64,000 nucleotides of DNA from an uncultured Pelagibacteraceae bacterium (lineage in GTDB: Bacteria > Pseudomonadota > Alphaproteobacteria > Pelagibacterales > Pelagibacteraceae). The notes under the pieces are model-generated. The model was not told where the DNA came from, ran no database searches, and saw only the letters and a program-made list of their open reading frames with translations. The stretch is taken from positions 1 through 64,000 of the forward strand of contig CACENP010000008.1 in the NCBI GenBank assembly GCA_902560815.1, in the 5' to 3' direction. Positions 8,133 through 17,166 of this stretch are shown piece by piece (position 1 is the first letter of the stretch; each line of letters opens with the position of its first letter). Both the position numbers and the translations under genes were made by a program.

Positions 8133-10328
8133 TTATTTATCCATATAATCTTTTAACCAACTCATATTAGATTTAATTAAATCGTCAATATGCAGAATTG
8201 GCTCTTTATCTATTATTATCTCATTTTTAGTTACCAATCCAATATCATCATAATATACTGAATTATCCTTTAAAATTTTTTCTACTTTTGAAAGATTTTT
8301 TCCTTCTATTTCAATTATATACCTTCCTTGATCTTCACCAAAATAGTAATCGAATTTGTTTATTAAAACTTTAAGCTTGTTTAGTTTAAAGCCCTTTTTA
8401 CCCTTTATTGCCATTTTTGAAAGAGCGGTAATTATACCACCCAAAGAGACATCGTGCGCAGAATTTATTAAGCCTTCTTCCATTAATTTTAAAACTGTTT
8501 CACCATTATTTTTTTCGTTAAATAAATTAACTTCTGGTGGAGGTCCTTTTTTTTCATTTAAAATATTTATTGCAAAAATGCTTTGGTCTAAATGACCTTC
8601 TGTCTTTCCAACAACTAAAATTAAATTATTTTCCTTTTTGAGGTCCATAGTGATCATTTTTTTATAATCTTTAATTAAACCAACACCACCAATTGCAGGC
8701 GTAGGTTTAATTCCCTTATCTTTTGTTTCATTATAAAAAGATACGTTACCTGAAACCACTGGATAATCTAAAAATTTACTTGCTTCATTAATACCCTCGA
8801 CACATTCAACAAACTCACCCATATTTTTTTCTTTTTCTGGGTTACCAAAGTTTAAACAATTTGTAATAGCAATTGGTCTAGATCCACATGAAATTAAATT
8901 TCTCCAACTTTCACAAACAACTTGTTTTCCGCCTGTAAGTGGATGGGCGTAACAATACACAGCAGAAGAGTCTACTGATGTTGCAACAGCTTTGTTGGTA
9001 CCATGCACTCTTACAACACCAGAGTCCGAACCAGGTTTTTGGATAGTATCACCCATTACCGTATGATCGTACTGTTGCCAGATCCATTCTTTACTACAAA
9101 TATTTGGCAAGCTTAATATTTTTTTAAGAACTTCAGTAGTTTTTAATTTTTTAAAATCATCTTTATTAAATTTTATTTTTTGTGGAAGTTTTGTTTTTTT
9201 CCATTTTCTATCATAAATGGGTGCATTTTCTGCCAGTATATTTATAGGAATTTCTGCCACTTTATTATTATCAAAAAATAATTCGATTTTTTTTGATTTA
9301 GTAGTCTTTCCTATTACAGCAAAATCTAAATTCCATTTATCAAAAATCTTTTTTGCTTCCGTTTCTTTACCATTTTCTAAAACAATTAACATTCTTTCTT
9401 GACTTTCAGAAAGCATAATTTCGTATGGAGTCATTTTTTCTTCTCGACATGGAACTTTATTTAAATTCAACTCAATACCTAAATTTCCTTTCGAAGCCAT
9501 TTCAATACTAGATGAAGTTAATCCCGCTGCTCCCATATCTTGAATAGATATAATTGATTTTCCTGCCATTAACTCTAAGCAAGCTTCTAATAATAGTTTT
9601 TCTGTAAAAGGATCTCCAACTTGTACTGTTGGCTTTTTTTCTTCAATTTTATCATCAAAAATTGCTGAAGCCATACTTGCGCCATGAATTCCATCTCGAC
9701 CAGTTTTTGAACCCACATATATTACTGGCTTATTGACACCTGCAGCTTTTGAATAAAAAATTTTATTCTTATTTACTAATCCCAAAGTCATTGCATTAAC
9801 TAAAATGTTCCCATTATAAGAATCATCAAAGCTAGTTTGACCACCTACAGTCGGTATACCCATACAATTTCCATAACCACCAATGCCTTTAACCACTCCC
9901 CTTAATAAATTTTTTGTTTTTGGATGTTGTGGAGAGCCAAAGTGAATTGAATTTAAATTTGCAATAGGTCTTGCACCCATTGTAAAAACATCTCTCATTA
10001 TACCACCAACGCCGGTTGCCGCTCCTTGATATGGTTCAATAAATGAAGGGTGATTATGACTTTCTATTTTAAAAACTATCGCATCGTCATCTTCAATATC
10101 AATAACTCCAGCATTTTCTCCTGGACCCTGAATTACTTTTTTTCCTTTTGTGTTAAGTTTTTTTAAATGAAGTCTTGATGACTTGTATGAGCAATGTTCA
10201 TTCCACATTGCTGAAAAAATTCCGAGCTCTGTTAGGTTTGGCGTTCTTTTTAATAAATCACAGATTTTACTAAATTCTTCCTTTTTTAAACCATGATTAA
10301 TTGCAATATGTTCATTAACCTCATTCAT
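8133..10328 (-). CDS. purL: Phosphoribosylformylglycinamidine synthase, PurL subunit
   Basis: ATP-dependent amidation of FGAR to FGAM, step four of IMP synthesis, acting with PurS and PurQ. At 731 aa this is the small PurL without a fused glutaminase. Conserved regions include [12 protein letters not shown] near residue 42, [22 protein letters not shown] near 90, [26 protein letters not shown] near 262 and [11 protein letters not shown] near 610. It overlaps purQ by 4 bp, in keeping with assembly of the three-subunit complex, and is followed after one base by the BolA-family gene. Confidence 0.98.
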   Translation of the reverse strand: MNEVNEHIAINHGLKKEEFSKICDLLKRTPNLTELGIFSAMWNEHCSYKSSRLHLKKLNTKGKKVIQGPGENAGVIDIEDDDAIVFKIESHNHPSFIEPYQGAATGVGGIMRDVFTMGARPIANLNSIHFGSPQHPKTKNLLRGVVKGIGGYGNCMGIPTVGGQTSFDDSYNGNILVNAMTLGLVNKNKIFYSKAAGVNKPVIYVGSKTGRDGIHGASMASAIFDDKIEEKKPTVQVGDPFTEKLLLEACLELMAGKSIISIQDMGAAGLTSSSIEMASKGNLGIELNLNKVPCREEKMTPYEIMLSESQERMLIVLENGKETEAKKIFDKWNLDFAVIGKTTKSKKIELFFDNNKVAEIPINILAENAPIYDRKWKKTKLPQKIKFNKDDFKKLKTTEVLKKILSLPNICSKEWIWQQYDHTVMGDTIQKPGSDSGVVRVHGTNKAVATSVDSSAVYCYAHPLTGGKQVVCESWRNLISCGSRPIAITNCLNFGNPEKEKNMGEFVECVEGINEASKFLDYPVVSGNVSFYNETKDKGIKPTPAIGGVGLIKDYKKMITMDLKKENNLILVVGKTEGHLDQSIFAINILNEKKGPPPEVNLFNEKNNGETVLKLMEEGLINSAHDVSLGGIITALSKMAIKGKKGFKLNKLKVLINKFDYYFGEDQGRYIIEIEGKNLSKVEKILKDNSVYYDDIGLVTKNEIIIDKEPILHIDDLIKSNMSWLKDYMDK

Positions 10329-11011
10329 TTTAAATTCTCAATTAAATTTTCAAAGAAAAAATTACCGTCATCACTTGAAAGACTTTTATCTATGACTCTT
10401 TCTGGATGAGGCATCATTCCTAATATATTTTTATTTTTATTAAATATTCCAGCAATATTACTTAATGCACCATTTGGGTTATAACGATCTGCTTCCTTGC
10501 CATTTTCATTACAATAAGTAATTGCAATTTGATTATTATTAATTAAAGATTTCAATTCATCATCTGAGCAAAAATAGTTTCCTTCATTGTGTGCAATATG
10601 TAGTTCTAGGACTTCCTTTTTGATATTTTTAAAATATTTATTTTCTTTATCGTTAATTTTTACATGAACATTTTTACATATAAATTTTTGATATTTATTT
10701 TGTAGAAGAACGCCTGGTAATAACCCAGTTTCTGTTAATATTTGAAATCCGTTACATATTCCCAATACCAAGCCTCCTGAATTTGCAAATTCTAAAACTG
10801 ATTTAATTATTTTTGATTTTCCAGCTATACTTCCACACCTTAAATAGTCTCCATAAGAGAAACCACCGGGCAATACTATTAAGTCGCTTTTAGGAATTTC
10901 CATATCATTGTGCCAAATCATTTGGTTTTTAAATCCAAATTTTTTTAAGGCAACGTCCATATCTCTATCACAGTTTGATCCTGGAAATATTATTACAGCT
11001 GACCTCATCAA
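10325..11011 (-). CDS. purQ: Phosphoribosylformylglycinamidine synthase, PurQ glutaminase subunit
   Basis: Class I glutamine amidotransferase supplying ammonia to PurL. The 228-aa protein shows [17 protein letters not shown] near residue 48, the nucleophilic Cys in [11 protein letters not shown] near 88, and the His-Glu pair in MMPHPERV near 202. Two Met codons are adjacent at the start ([11 protein letters not shown]); either is possible. It lies 3 bp after purS and overlaps purL by 4 bp. Confidence 0.97.
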   Translation of the reverse strand: MMRSAVIIFPGSNCDRDMDVALKKFGFKNQMIWHNDMEIPKSDLIVLPGGFSYGDYLRCGSIAGKSKIIKSVLEFANSGGLVLGICNGFQILTETGLLPGVLLQNKYQKFICKNVHVKINDKENKYFKNIKKEVLELHIAHNEGNYFCSDDELKSLINNNQIAITYCNENGKEADRYNPNGALSNIAGIFNKNKNILGMMPHPERVIDKSLSSDDGNFFFENLIENLK

Positions 11012-11014
11012 TTT

Positions 11015-11248
11015 TTATAGAATTTTATAATCTTCAATTACTAAATTGGCTAAAAGCTTTTTACACATTTCATCAACTTTAACTTTGGCTTTTTCTTCAT
11101 CGTTGATACTTACTTCAATGTCAAAATATTTACCTTGCCTTACTTCTTTTACTTCAGAAAAACTCATTCCATTTAATGTCTGCTGTATAGCTTTACCTTG
11201 AGGATCAAGCACTCCGTCTTTTAGAGTAACAATTACTTTTACTTTCAT
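11015..11248 (-). CDS. purS: Phosphoribosylformylglycinamidine synthase, PurS subunit
   Basis: Small 77-aa structural subunit that bridges PurQ and PurL in species with split FGAM synthase. The sequence has the expected features: LKDGVLDPQGKAIQQTL near residue 9, VKEVRQGKYFDIEV near 34, and a C-terminal NLVIEDYKIL. It overlaps purC by 4 bp and precedes purQ by 3 bp, so the three subunits are made from one message. Confidence 0.95.
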   Translation of the reverse strand: MKVKVIVTLKDGVLDPQGKAIQQTLNGMSFSEVKEVRQGKYFDIEVSINDEEKAKVKVDEMCKKLLANLVIEDYKIL

Positions 11249-12027
11249 TTACTTTTTTTAATTTTTACTGCAGTTGGTTTTGAGAATTTTATTGGTCTTA
11301 TATTCGATTGCTCATGAAGAATTCCAAGTCTTCTAGCTACTTCTTGGTAGGCCTCTACAACGTTACCCAAATCTTTCCTAAATCTATCTTTATCCAACTT
11401 TTTATCAGTTTCTTGATCCCATAATCTACAAGTATCTGGACTAATTTCGTCTGCAAGAATTATTATTTCGTCTGACTTTGTTTTTCCAAACTCTACTTTA
11501 AAATCAACTAATTTAATTCCTATACCTCTAAACAAGCCTTGAAGATAATCATTTATTCTTAAACATTGATCATTGATCAAGTCTAATTCAATTACATTTA
11601 GCCATTTAAAATTTAAAATATGTTCACGTGAAATTATTGGATCTCCAAGTTTATCATCTTTTAAACAATACTCGATTAACGGATAATCTAAAACTGTCCC
11701 TTCTTCAATTCCCAATCTCTTTGTTAAAGATCCGGTTGCAATATTTCTAATTACAAACTCAATTGGAATTATATTTACCAATTCAACAAGTTGTTCTCTC
11801 ATATTTAATCTTTTAATAAGATGATTTTTAATTCCAATTTCTGAAAGAGATTTTAACAAATGTTCTGAAATCCTATTATTTAGGATTCCCTTTCCATCTA
11901 TATTTGCTTTTTTTTGATTATTAAATGCGGTGGCATCATCCTTAAAATGTTGAATAACAGTATTTTTATCACTTGTAGCAAATATAATCTTTGCTTTACC
12001 TTCATAAAGTTTTTTTCCTTTTTTCAT
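11245..12027 (-). CDS. purC: SAICAR synthetase (phosphoribosylaminoimidazole-succinocarboxamide synthase)
   Basis: Joins aspartate to CAIR to form SAICAR in IMP synthesis. The 260-aa protein carries LYEGKAKIIF near residue 6, FVIRNIATGSLTKRLG near 90, the SAICAR-synthase core LVDFKVEFGKT near 172, and EISPDTCRLWD near 195. Length is usual for alphaproteobacterial PurC. It overlaps purB by 1 bp and purS by 4 bp. Confidence 0.97.
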   Translation of the reverse strand: MKKGKKLYEGKAKIIFATSDKNTVIQHFKDDATAFNNQKKANIDGKGILNNRISEHLLKSLSEIGIKNHLIKRLNMREQLVELVNIIPIEFVIRNIATGSLTKRLGIEEGTVLDYPLIEYCLKDDKLGDPIISREHILNFKWLNVIELDLINDQCLRINDYLQGLFRGIGIKLVDFKVEFGKTKSDEIIILADEISPDTCRLWDQETDKKLDKDRFRKDLGNVVEAYQEVARRLGILHEQSNIRPIKFSKPTAVKIKKSK

Positions 12028-13319
12028 TATTTAAATACTCTTCTAAAAATTAAATTTACATTTTTAAAATGAGATGAGTAATTAAATATCGAATTTAATT
12101 TAGACTTACTAATTTTACTCATTATTAATTTATCTTTTGATATTAAATCAATCAAATTTTTATTTTCCGAGAAACATTTTTTTGAATGAGATTGAACAAT
12201 CTTGTAAGATTTTTCTCTACTCAATCCACTTTTTGTAAGTTCTAGCATTATTTCTTGAGAAAAAATTAAACCTTTTGTTAAATTAATATTTTGAATCATT
12301 TTTTTGGGGTAAATTATCATTTTATCTAAAATATTTGCTAATCTATTTAAAGCAAAATCTAAAGTAATATTTGCATCAGGACCTATATTTCTCTCAACAC
12401 TAGAATGCGAAATGTCTCTCTCGTGCCAAAGTGCTATATTTTCTAGAGCTGGTGTTACATAGCTTCTTACCATTCTTGATAATCCAGTTAAGTTTTCGCT
12501 TAAAATAGGATTTTTTTTATGTGGCATTGCGGAAGATCCTTTTTGATCTTTTGAAAAAAATTCTTGAAGTTCGTAAACCTCAGATCTTTGAAGGTGTCTA
12601 ATTTCAGTTGCTACTCTTTCGACTGATCCAGCTATAATTCCTAAGATAGAGAAATAAAATGCATGTCTATCTCTTGGGATTACTTGGGTTGATATTGGCT
12701 CTATTTTTAAACCAAGTTTTTTTGCAACATGTCTTTCTACATTAGGATTTAAGTTTGCAAAAGTTCCTACAGCTCCTGAAATAGCACAACTAGAAACTTC
12801 ATCTATAGCGTCAATTAATCTTTTTCTATTTCTCTTAAACTCCTCATAAAAAGATGCCAATTTTAATCCAAAAGTAATTGGCTCTGCATGAATTCCATGA
12901 CTTCTACCAATGCAAGCTGTAAACTTATGTTTTTTTGCCTGTCTTTTTAATACTTTTAAAATTAGATCTATATCTTTGAGCAATATATTTCCTGATTGAA
13001 CTAATTGAATATTAAAACTTGTATCCAATACATCTGACGAAGTCATTCCTTGGTGAAGATAACGGGCTTTAATTCCAGCTTTTTCTGTAACAGAAGTTAA
13101 AAATGCAATTACATCATGTTTTACTTTAGCCTCAATATCATGAATTCTTTTTACATTAATTATAGCTTTTTTTCGTACAGTTGAAGAAACTCCTTTAGGA
13201 ATTTGACCTAATTTTTCCATTGCTTGAGCTGCAGCTATTTCTACATCAAGCCAAATTTTATACTTGTTCTCCTCAGACCAAATTGTTTTAAGTTCTTTTC
13301 TTGAATATCTAGCAATCAT
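12027..13319 (-). CDS. purB: Adenylosuccinate lyase
   Basis: Cleaves SAICAR to AICAR and adenylosuccinate to AMP, so it serves two purine steps. It belongs to the fumarase/aspartase superfamily: GMTSSDVLDTSFNIQL near residue 90, RSHGIHAEPITFGLK near 140, and the signature loop SSAMPHKKNPILSENL near 262 with the flexible active-site serine. The 430-aa length fits the short bacterial class. It lies 3 bp downstream of map and abuts purC. Confidence 0.97.
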   Translation of the reverse strand: MIARYSRKELKTIWSEENKYKIWLDVEIAAAQAMEKLGQIPKGVSSTVRKKAIINVKRIHDIEAKVKHDVIAFLTSVTEKAGIKARYLHQGMTSSDVLDTSFNIQLVQSGNILLKDIDLILKVLKRQAKKHKFTACIGRSHGIHAEPITFGLKLASFYEEFKRNRKRLIDAIDEVSSCAISGAVGTFANLNPNVERHVAKKLGLKIEPISTQVIPRDRHAFYFSILGIIAGSVERVATEIRHLQRSEVYELQEFFSKDQKGSSAMPHKKNPILSENLTGLSRMVRSYVTPALENIALWHERDISHSSVERNIGPDANITLDFALNRLANILDKMIIYPKKMIQNINLTKGLIFSQEIMLELTKSGLSREKSYKIVQSHSKKCFSENKNLIDLISKDKLIMSKISKSKLNSIFNYSSHFKNVNLIFRRVFK

Positions 13320-13322
13320 TAA

Positions 13323-14096
13323 TTATTTGTATGGGGGCTTAGAATAACCTTTAGCAGATTCTGTAAAGATTTCATATCCATTTTCAGTAATTCCTACTGT
13401 ATGCTCGAACTGAGCTGATAGCGATTTATCCCTTGTAACAGCTGTCCAACCATCATTTAGTAGTTTTACATCATATTTTCCAGAATTAATCATTGGTTCT
13501 ATTGTAAAAGTCATTCCAGGATAAACCTTAATTCCAGTATTTTTTTTTCCGTAGTGTAAAATATTTGGTGGTTCATGAAATATTGTACTTATTCCATGAC
13601 CACAAAAATCTCTTACAACACTAAAACCTTTTTTTTCGACATGTGATTGAATTTCATGGCCAATATCTCCTAAACTTAATCCTGGTTTTAAAATATTAAT
13701 AGCTTTCATCATTGAATCGTAAGTTGCATCAATTAAATTTTTAGATTTGATTGGAACTTCACCAACAGTATACATTCTACTTGTGTCACCATAATGGCCG
13801 TCTAATATTGCTGTTACATCAATATTTATAGCATCACCATCGTTTAAAACTCTATCAGATGGTATTCCATGACAAACAACATGGTTTAATGAAGTACATA
13901 ATGATTTTTTAAAACCTCTATAAAATTGTGGTGCAGAATATGCTCCATGATCTTTTATAAATTCATATCCAAGATTATCTAATTCATCTGTTGATACACC
14001 AGGCTTAATATGATCAGTTAACATATCTAAAGTCCTTGCAGCCAAATATCCAGCAGCACGCATTTTTTCAAATTTTTCTGTATAATTACTCATCAA
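13323..14096 (-). CDS. map: Methionine aminopeptidase, type I
   Basis: Removes N-terminal Met from nascent proteins. The 257-aa protein has the five metal ligands of the pita-bread fold: Asp in INIDVTA and Asp in HYGDTSRMY near residues 95-108, His in CGHGISTIFHEPP near 170, Glu in TFTIEPM near 203 and Glu in AQFEHTVGIT near 235. The ORF starts with two Met codons (MMSNYTEK); the second would also serve. The start overlaps the end of sfsA by 11 or 8 bp. It sits at the head of the purine run, probably in the same operon. Confidence 0.96.
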   Translation of the reverse strand: MMSNYTEKFEKMRAAGYLAARTLDMLTDHIKPGVSTDELDNLGYEFIKDHGAYSAPQFYRGFKKSLCTSLNHVVCHGIPSDRVLNDGDAINIDVTAILDGHYGDTSRMYTVGEVPIKSKNLIDATYDSMMKAINILKPGLSLGDIGHEIQSHVEKKGFSVVRDFCGHGISTIFHEPPNILHYGKKNTGIKVYPGMTFTIEPMINSGKYDVKLLNDGWTAVTRDKSLSAQFEHTVGITENGYEIFTESAKGYSKPPYK

Positions 14097-14784
14097 TAAT
14101 TTTTATTTTTTTATCTATTTTTATTTGTTTAGGTTCAATTTTACATCTATAGGCAAGAAATTGAACTCCAGATTTTTTTGCCATTAAATAATTTTCATAA
14201 TAGTCTTTATCTATATCTTTTGCTATTTTAAAATATTTCATATTTTCAATTTGTACTAAAAATAAAACATAGGATTTAAAGCCTTTTTTTGATGCATCTA
14301 TCAATGTTTTAATATGTTTTGTTCCTCTAGATGTGGGAGCATCAGGAAACTCAGATACTTTATTGTTTCTGAATAAAGTAACATTTTTAACTTCTATAAA
14401 TATCTTTTTATTATTTTTATTTACTAAAAAATCAAAACGAGTTTCTTTGTTATAAAATACTTCTGGTTGAATATTTTTTAAATTATTAAATTCTTTAAAA
14501 AAATTATTTCTAAGCCCTTCAGCAACAATCTTATTTGCTAAATGAGTGTTAACACCAACAAGACTGTTTTTTACCTTAATTATTTCTAATGTGTATTTTA
14601 ACTTTCTTTTTGGATCATCATTTTTAGAAACCCAAACATCATTATTTTGGTCCAATAATCCCATCATTGAACCAGTATTAGGACAATGAGCAGTTATAAT
14701 TTCTTTATTTACTTTAATATCAGTAAAAAATCTTTTATATCTTTTTACAAGTTTGCCTTTAATTAAAGACTTGGTAAATTCCAT
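14086..14784 (-). CDS. sfsA: SfsA family DNA/RNA nuclease-like protein
   Basis: A sugar fermentation stimulation protein homologue; its physiological role is poorly defined. I place the start at the Met of MEFTKSLIKGKLVKRYKRFF (ATG at 14784), not at the ORF-track start 14835, because 14835 lies inside the divergent gene and the extra residues are not SfsA-like. That gives 232 aa, the usual size. HCPNTGSMMGLL near residue 30 and the nuclease-like core FDFLVN...KIFIEVKNVTL near 105-120, followed by FPDAPTSRGTKHI, are diagnostic. It is the first gene of the - strand operon and overlaps map. Confidence 0.92.
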   Translation of the reverse strand: MEFTKSLIKGKLVKRYKRFFTDIKVNKEIITAHCPNTGSMMGLLDQNNDVWVSKNDDPKRKLKYTLEIIKVKNSLVGVNTHLANKIVAEGLRNNFFKEFNNLKNIQPEVFYNKETRFDFLVNKNNKKIFIEVKNVTLFRNNKVSEFPDAPTSRGTKHIKTLIDASKKGFKSYVLFLVQIENMKYFKIAKDIDKDYYENYLMAKKSGVQFLAYRCKIEPKQIKIDKKIKIIDE

Positions 14785-14820
14785 ATTCAAAATATATATA
14801 AGAAATGTCTGAAAAAACAA
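14771..14820. promoter_or_regulatory. Candidate bidirectional promoter shared by sfsA and the cinA-like gene
   Basis: The two divergent start codons are only 20 bp apart. The palindrome TATATA at 14793-14798 can be the -10 box in both directions. On + it is preceded by TTGGTA (14771-14776, 16-bp spacer); on - by TTGTTT (complement of 14815-14820, 16-bp spacer). Predicted transcription starts fall at or within about 2 nt of each ATG, implying leaderless or near-leaderless messages. Each -35 box lies inside the opposite gene or its start region. This is pattern-based only. Confidence 0.4.
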
Positions 14821-15557
14821 AAGTAAATGCAGCAATATTGATCATAGGTAATGAAATTTTATCAGGAAGAACTCAAGATACTAACACAAGCACATTAGCA
14901 TTATGGCTAAATTCTATAGGAGTAAAAGTTCAAGAGGTTAAAGTAATTCCTGACGTTGAAGAAACAATTGTAAATTCAGTTAATTTATTAAGAAAGCAGT
15001 ATGATTATGTTTTTACTACTGGGGGAATAGGTCCTACACATGATGATATTACCGCTGAGTCAATTTCTAAGGCATTTAATCTTAAATACGAGATGCACAA
15101 AGAAGGATATAAGCTTCTTGAAAAATATTACAAACCTGGGGAGTTTAATAAAGGTAGACAAAAAATGATTTGGATGCCAGAAAATGCAAAGTTAATATTA
15201 AATCCAACAAGTGGAGCTCCAGGTTTTAATGTTGAAAATGTTTTTTGCTTACCTGGAGTACCTTCAATTTTAAAATCTATGTTAGGTGGTTTAAAAAATG
15301 ATATAGTAGGGGGCGAACCTATATTAAGCCAAACAATTAATCTCCGTACTGTTGAAAGTGAGATAGCCAATTCTTTAACCAAAGTTCAAGAAAATAATAA
15401 AGATGTTGAGATAGGAAGTTATCCATTTTTCCAAGCAGGTAAATTAGGAGTTTCAATTGTAATTAGATCAGAAAATCAAAATAAAATTGACGATTGTAAT
15501 TCTGAGATATTAGATTTTGTTAAAGAAAAAAATATCGAGATAGTAGATAGAAAATAA
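14805..15557 (+). CDS. CinA-like molybdopterin-binding domain protein
   Basis: A 250-aa protein matching the N-terminal half of competence/damage-inducible protein CinA (MoCF_biosynth domain, MoaB/MogA-like fold). Visible motifs are IIGNEILSGRTQDTNTS near residue 12, FTTGGIGPTHDDITAES near 70, NPTSGAPGFNVENVFCLPGVPS near 135. The C-terminal nicotinamide-nucleotide amidase domain of full CinA is absent. Members with this layout are often annotated as CinA or as a molybdopterin-binding protein without a proven reaction; pyrophosphatase activity on ADP-ribose or similar is possible. The ATG at 14805 is 20 bp from the divergent sfsA start. The next gene starts one base after the stop. Confidence 0.85.
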   Translation: MSEKTKVNAAILIIGNEILSGRTQDTNTSTLALWLNSIGVKVQEVKVIPDVEETIVNSVNLLRKQYDYVFTTGGIGPTHDDITAESISKAFNLKYEMHKEGYKLLEKYYKPGEFNKGRQKMIWMPENAKLILNPTSGAPGFNVENVFCLPGVPSILKSMLGGLKNDIVGGEPILSQTINLRTVESEIANSLTKVQENNKDVEIGSYPFFQAGKLGVSIVIRSENQNKIDDCNSEILDFVKEKNIEIVDRK

Positions 15558-15558
15558 T

Positions 15559-16002
15559 ATGCTTTATTTTGCATACGGGAGCAATCTTAATCATCAACAA
15601 ATGGAAAATAGGTGTGATGGAGCTAAATATTTTAAGTCTCATATATTAAAAGGCTATAAACTTTGTTTTAGTCATAAAACTCAAACTTCAGTTTATGGAC
15701 ATGCAAATATTGTTAAAAACAAAACTTCAAAAGTTCCAGGAGCAATTTGGAAAATTACGAAAGCTGATGAAAAAGAATTAGACGGCTACGAAGGAGTAGA
15801 CTACAACTATTATTCAAAGCATTATTTGTCAATAAATGGTAATAAAGTTTTAGTATATATACAAAACATTTATTATTTGCAAAAACCTAGTTCTGCCTAT
15901 TTACATACAATTATAGAAGGTTATAAAAATTGTGGTTTAGATTTAAATTATTTAAAAAGAAAAATTTCAAACTACAGGATAAATTACATTATAAATTGGT
16001 AG
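15559..16002 (+). CDS. Gamma-glutamylcyclotransferase family protein
   Basis: A 147-aa protein of the GGCT/AIG2 fold. It opens with LYFAYGSNLNHQQM, the substrate-binding YGSN loop, and has the catalytic-Glu region KELDGYEGVDYNYY near residue 74. Family members release 5-oxoproline from gamma-glutamyl peptides, but bacterial relatives vary in substrate. It starts one base after the cinA-like stop, so the two are probably co-transcribed. It is convergent with the M24 gene, 12 bp away, with no clear terminator. Confidence 0.85.
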   Translation: MLYFAYGSNLNHQQMENRCDGAKYFKSHILKGYKLCFSHKTQTSVYGHANIVKNKTSKVPGAIWKITKADEKELDGYEGVDYNYYSKHYLSINGNKVLVYIQNIYYLQKPSSAYLHTIIEGYKNCGLDLNYLKRKISNYRINYIINW

Positions 16003-16014
16003 AAAAATTCTTTT

Positions 16015-17166
16015 TTAAAGAACGACTAGGTCTAATTTCTTTTTACCCAGTCTTTCACTTCCTGCTTTAGTAACAAGATAAGTTTCACCCAAGTTCATTG
16101 CTAATTGGTTTTCAGAGTCCATTAATATCATGTGCATAAAAAAGACATTGCCCACTTCTATTACATATGGATTATCTGTGTAAAGCATAGGCCAATCCAT
16201 CCAGTTTGGTGAAAAAGTATTACCTAAAGAATACCCACAAGCATTCATCCTTGATTTATTATATCCAAGGTCGTCAAAAGTTTTTGCGTGTACGTCAAAA
16301 ACTTCACCTACATTGTTTCCTGGTTTTAATTTATTTTCACAATTTTTTAATGCTTCAAGGCACGCTTCATGCATTTTATAATGTTTAGAATGCGCTTTTC
16401 CAATAGGGATGGTTCTAAACATTGCTGAATGATAATGTCTATAAGTACCCGCCCATTCAATACTTAATTGATCTGTGTTTTGTAATATTTTTTTCTCCGC
16501 TTGGTACCTGCAGAGTAAAGCATTATCTCCTGAACCAATTATAAATTCGTTTGCAGGATAGTCTCCGCCTCCTTCGAATATAATTCTATTCATTTCAGCT
16601 AATATTTTAGACTCACTAACTCCAGCTTTTGCATGTTTCCAGGCTTCATCCAAAGCTTTATCTGCAAGCTCAGCAGCTTTTCTTACATAAACAATTTCTT
16701 CTTTTGATTTTACTACTCTTAATTTATTAATTAATTCTGATTTATCTTCTATTGAACAGTAATTTTCTAAAGATTTGTTCAATCTTAATGCATTTCGTCC
16801 AGTAAGCCCGTAAGCTTCATACTCAATTCCTATTTTTTTTCCCTTTAGATTTAATTCGTCTAAAATAATTTTAAGATCATTTGTTGGGTTTGATCCATCT
16901 TTATCAACCCATATTCTTATATCTTTTATATTAGATGTATTTTGTGCTTGTCTTAAATCAGGTGCTCTAGTTAATAATACAACATTTCCTTTTTGATCTA
17001 GGATTAAAGTTTGAAAAAAAACATAACCAAATGTGTCATAACCAGTTAACCAATACATAGACTCTTGTCTAAACATGAGTAGGGCGTCAATGTTTTGTTT
17101 TTTCATTGATTTTAAAACTTTTGATTTTCTTGATTCAAATTCTTCTTTTGAAAAATGAAGACCCAT
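16015..17166 (-). CDS. M24 family (creatinase/Xaa-Pro peptidase-like) hydrolase
   Basis: A protein of about 383 aa with an N-terminal creatinase/prolidase domain (residues about 1-140; MYWLTGYDTFGY) and a C-terminal pita-bread domain. I prefer the Met of MGLHFSKEEF (ATG at 17166) because it forms a TAATG overlap with the upstream M23 gene; the ORF-track start at 17214 lies inside that gene. The usual metal ligands are altered: the first Asp region reads LSIEWAGTYRHYHSAMFRT, with Glu and Ala where peptidases have two Asp residues. This resembles creatinase- or ectoine-hydrolase-type members that cleave C-N bonds of small molecules rather than peptides. Exact substrate is unknown. Confidence 0.8.
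   Translation of the reverse strand: MGLHFSKEEFESRKSKVLKSMKKQNIDALLMFRQESMYWLTGYDTFGYVFFQTLILDQKGNVVLLTRAPDLRQAQNTSNIKDIRIWVDKDGSNPTNDLKIILDELNLKGKKIGIEYEAYGLTGRNALRLNKSLENYCSIEDKSELINKLRVVKSKEEIVYVRKAAELADKALDEAWKHAKAGVSESKILAEMNRIIFEGGGDYPANEFIIGSGDNALLCRYQAEKKILQNTDQLSIEWAGTYRHYHSAMFRTIPIGKAHSKHYKMHEACLEALKNCENKLKPGNNVGEVFDVHAKTFDDLGYNKSRMNACGYSLGNTFSPNWMDWPMLYTDNPYVIEVGNVFFMHMILMDSENQLAMNLGETYLVTKAGSERLGKKKLDLVVL

Noticed and set aside
14785-14835. Extended start of sfsA in the ORF track
   Set aside because: It would overlap the divergent cinA-like gene and adds a hydrophobic stretch absent from SfsA.
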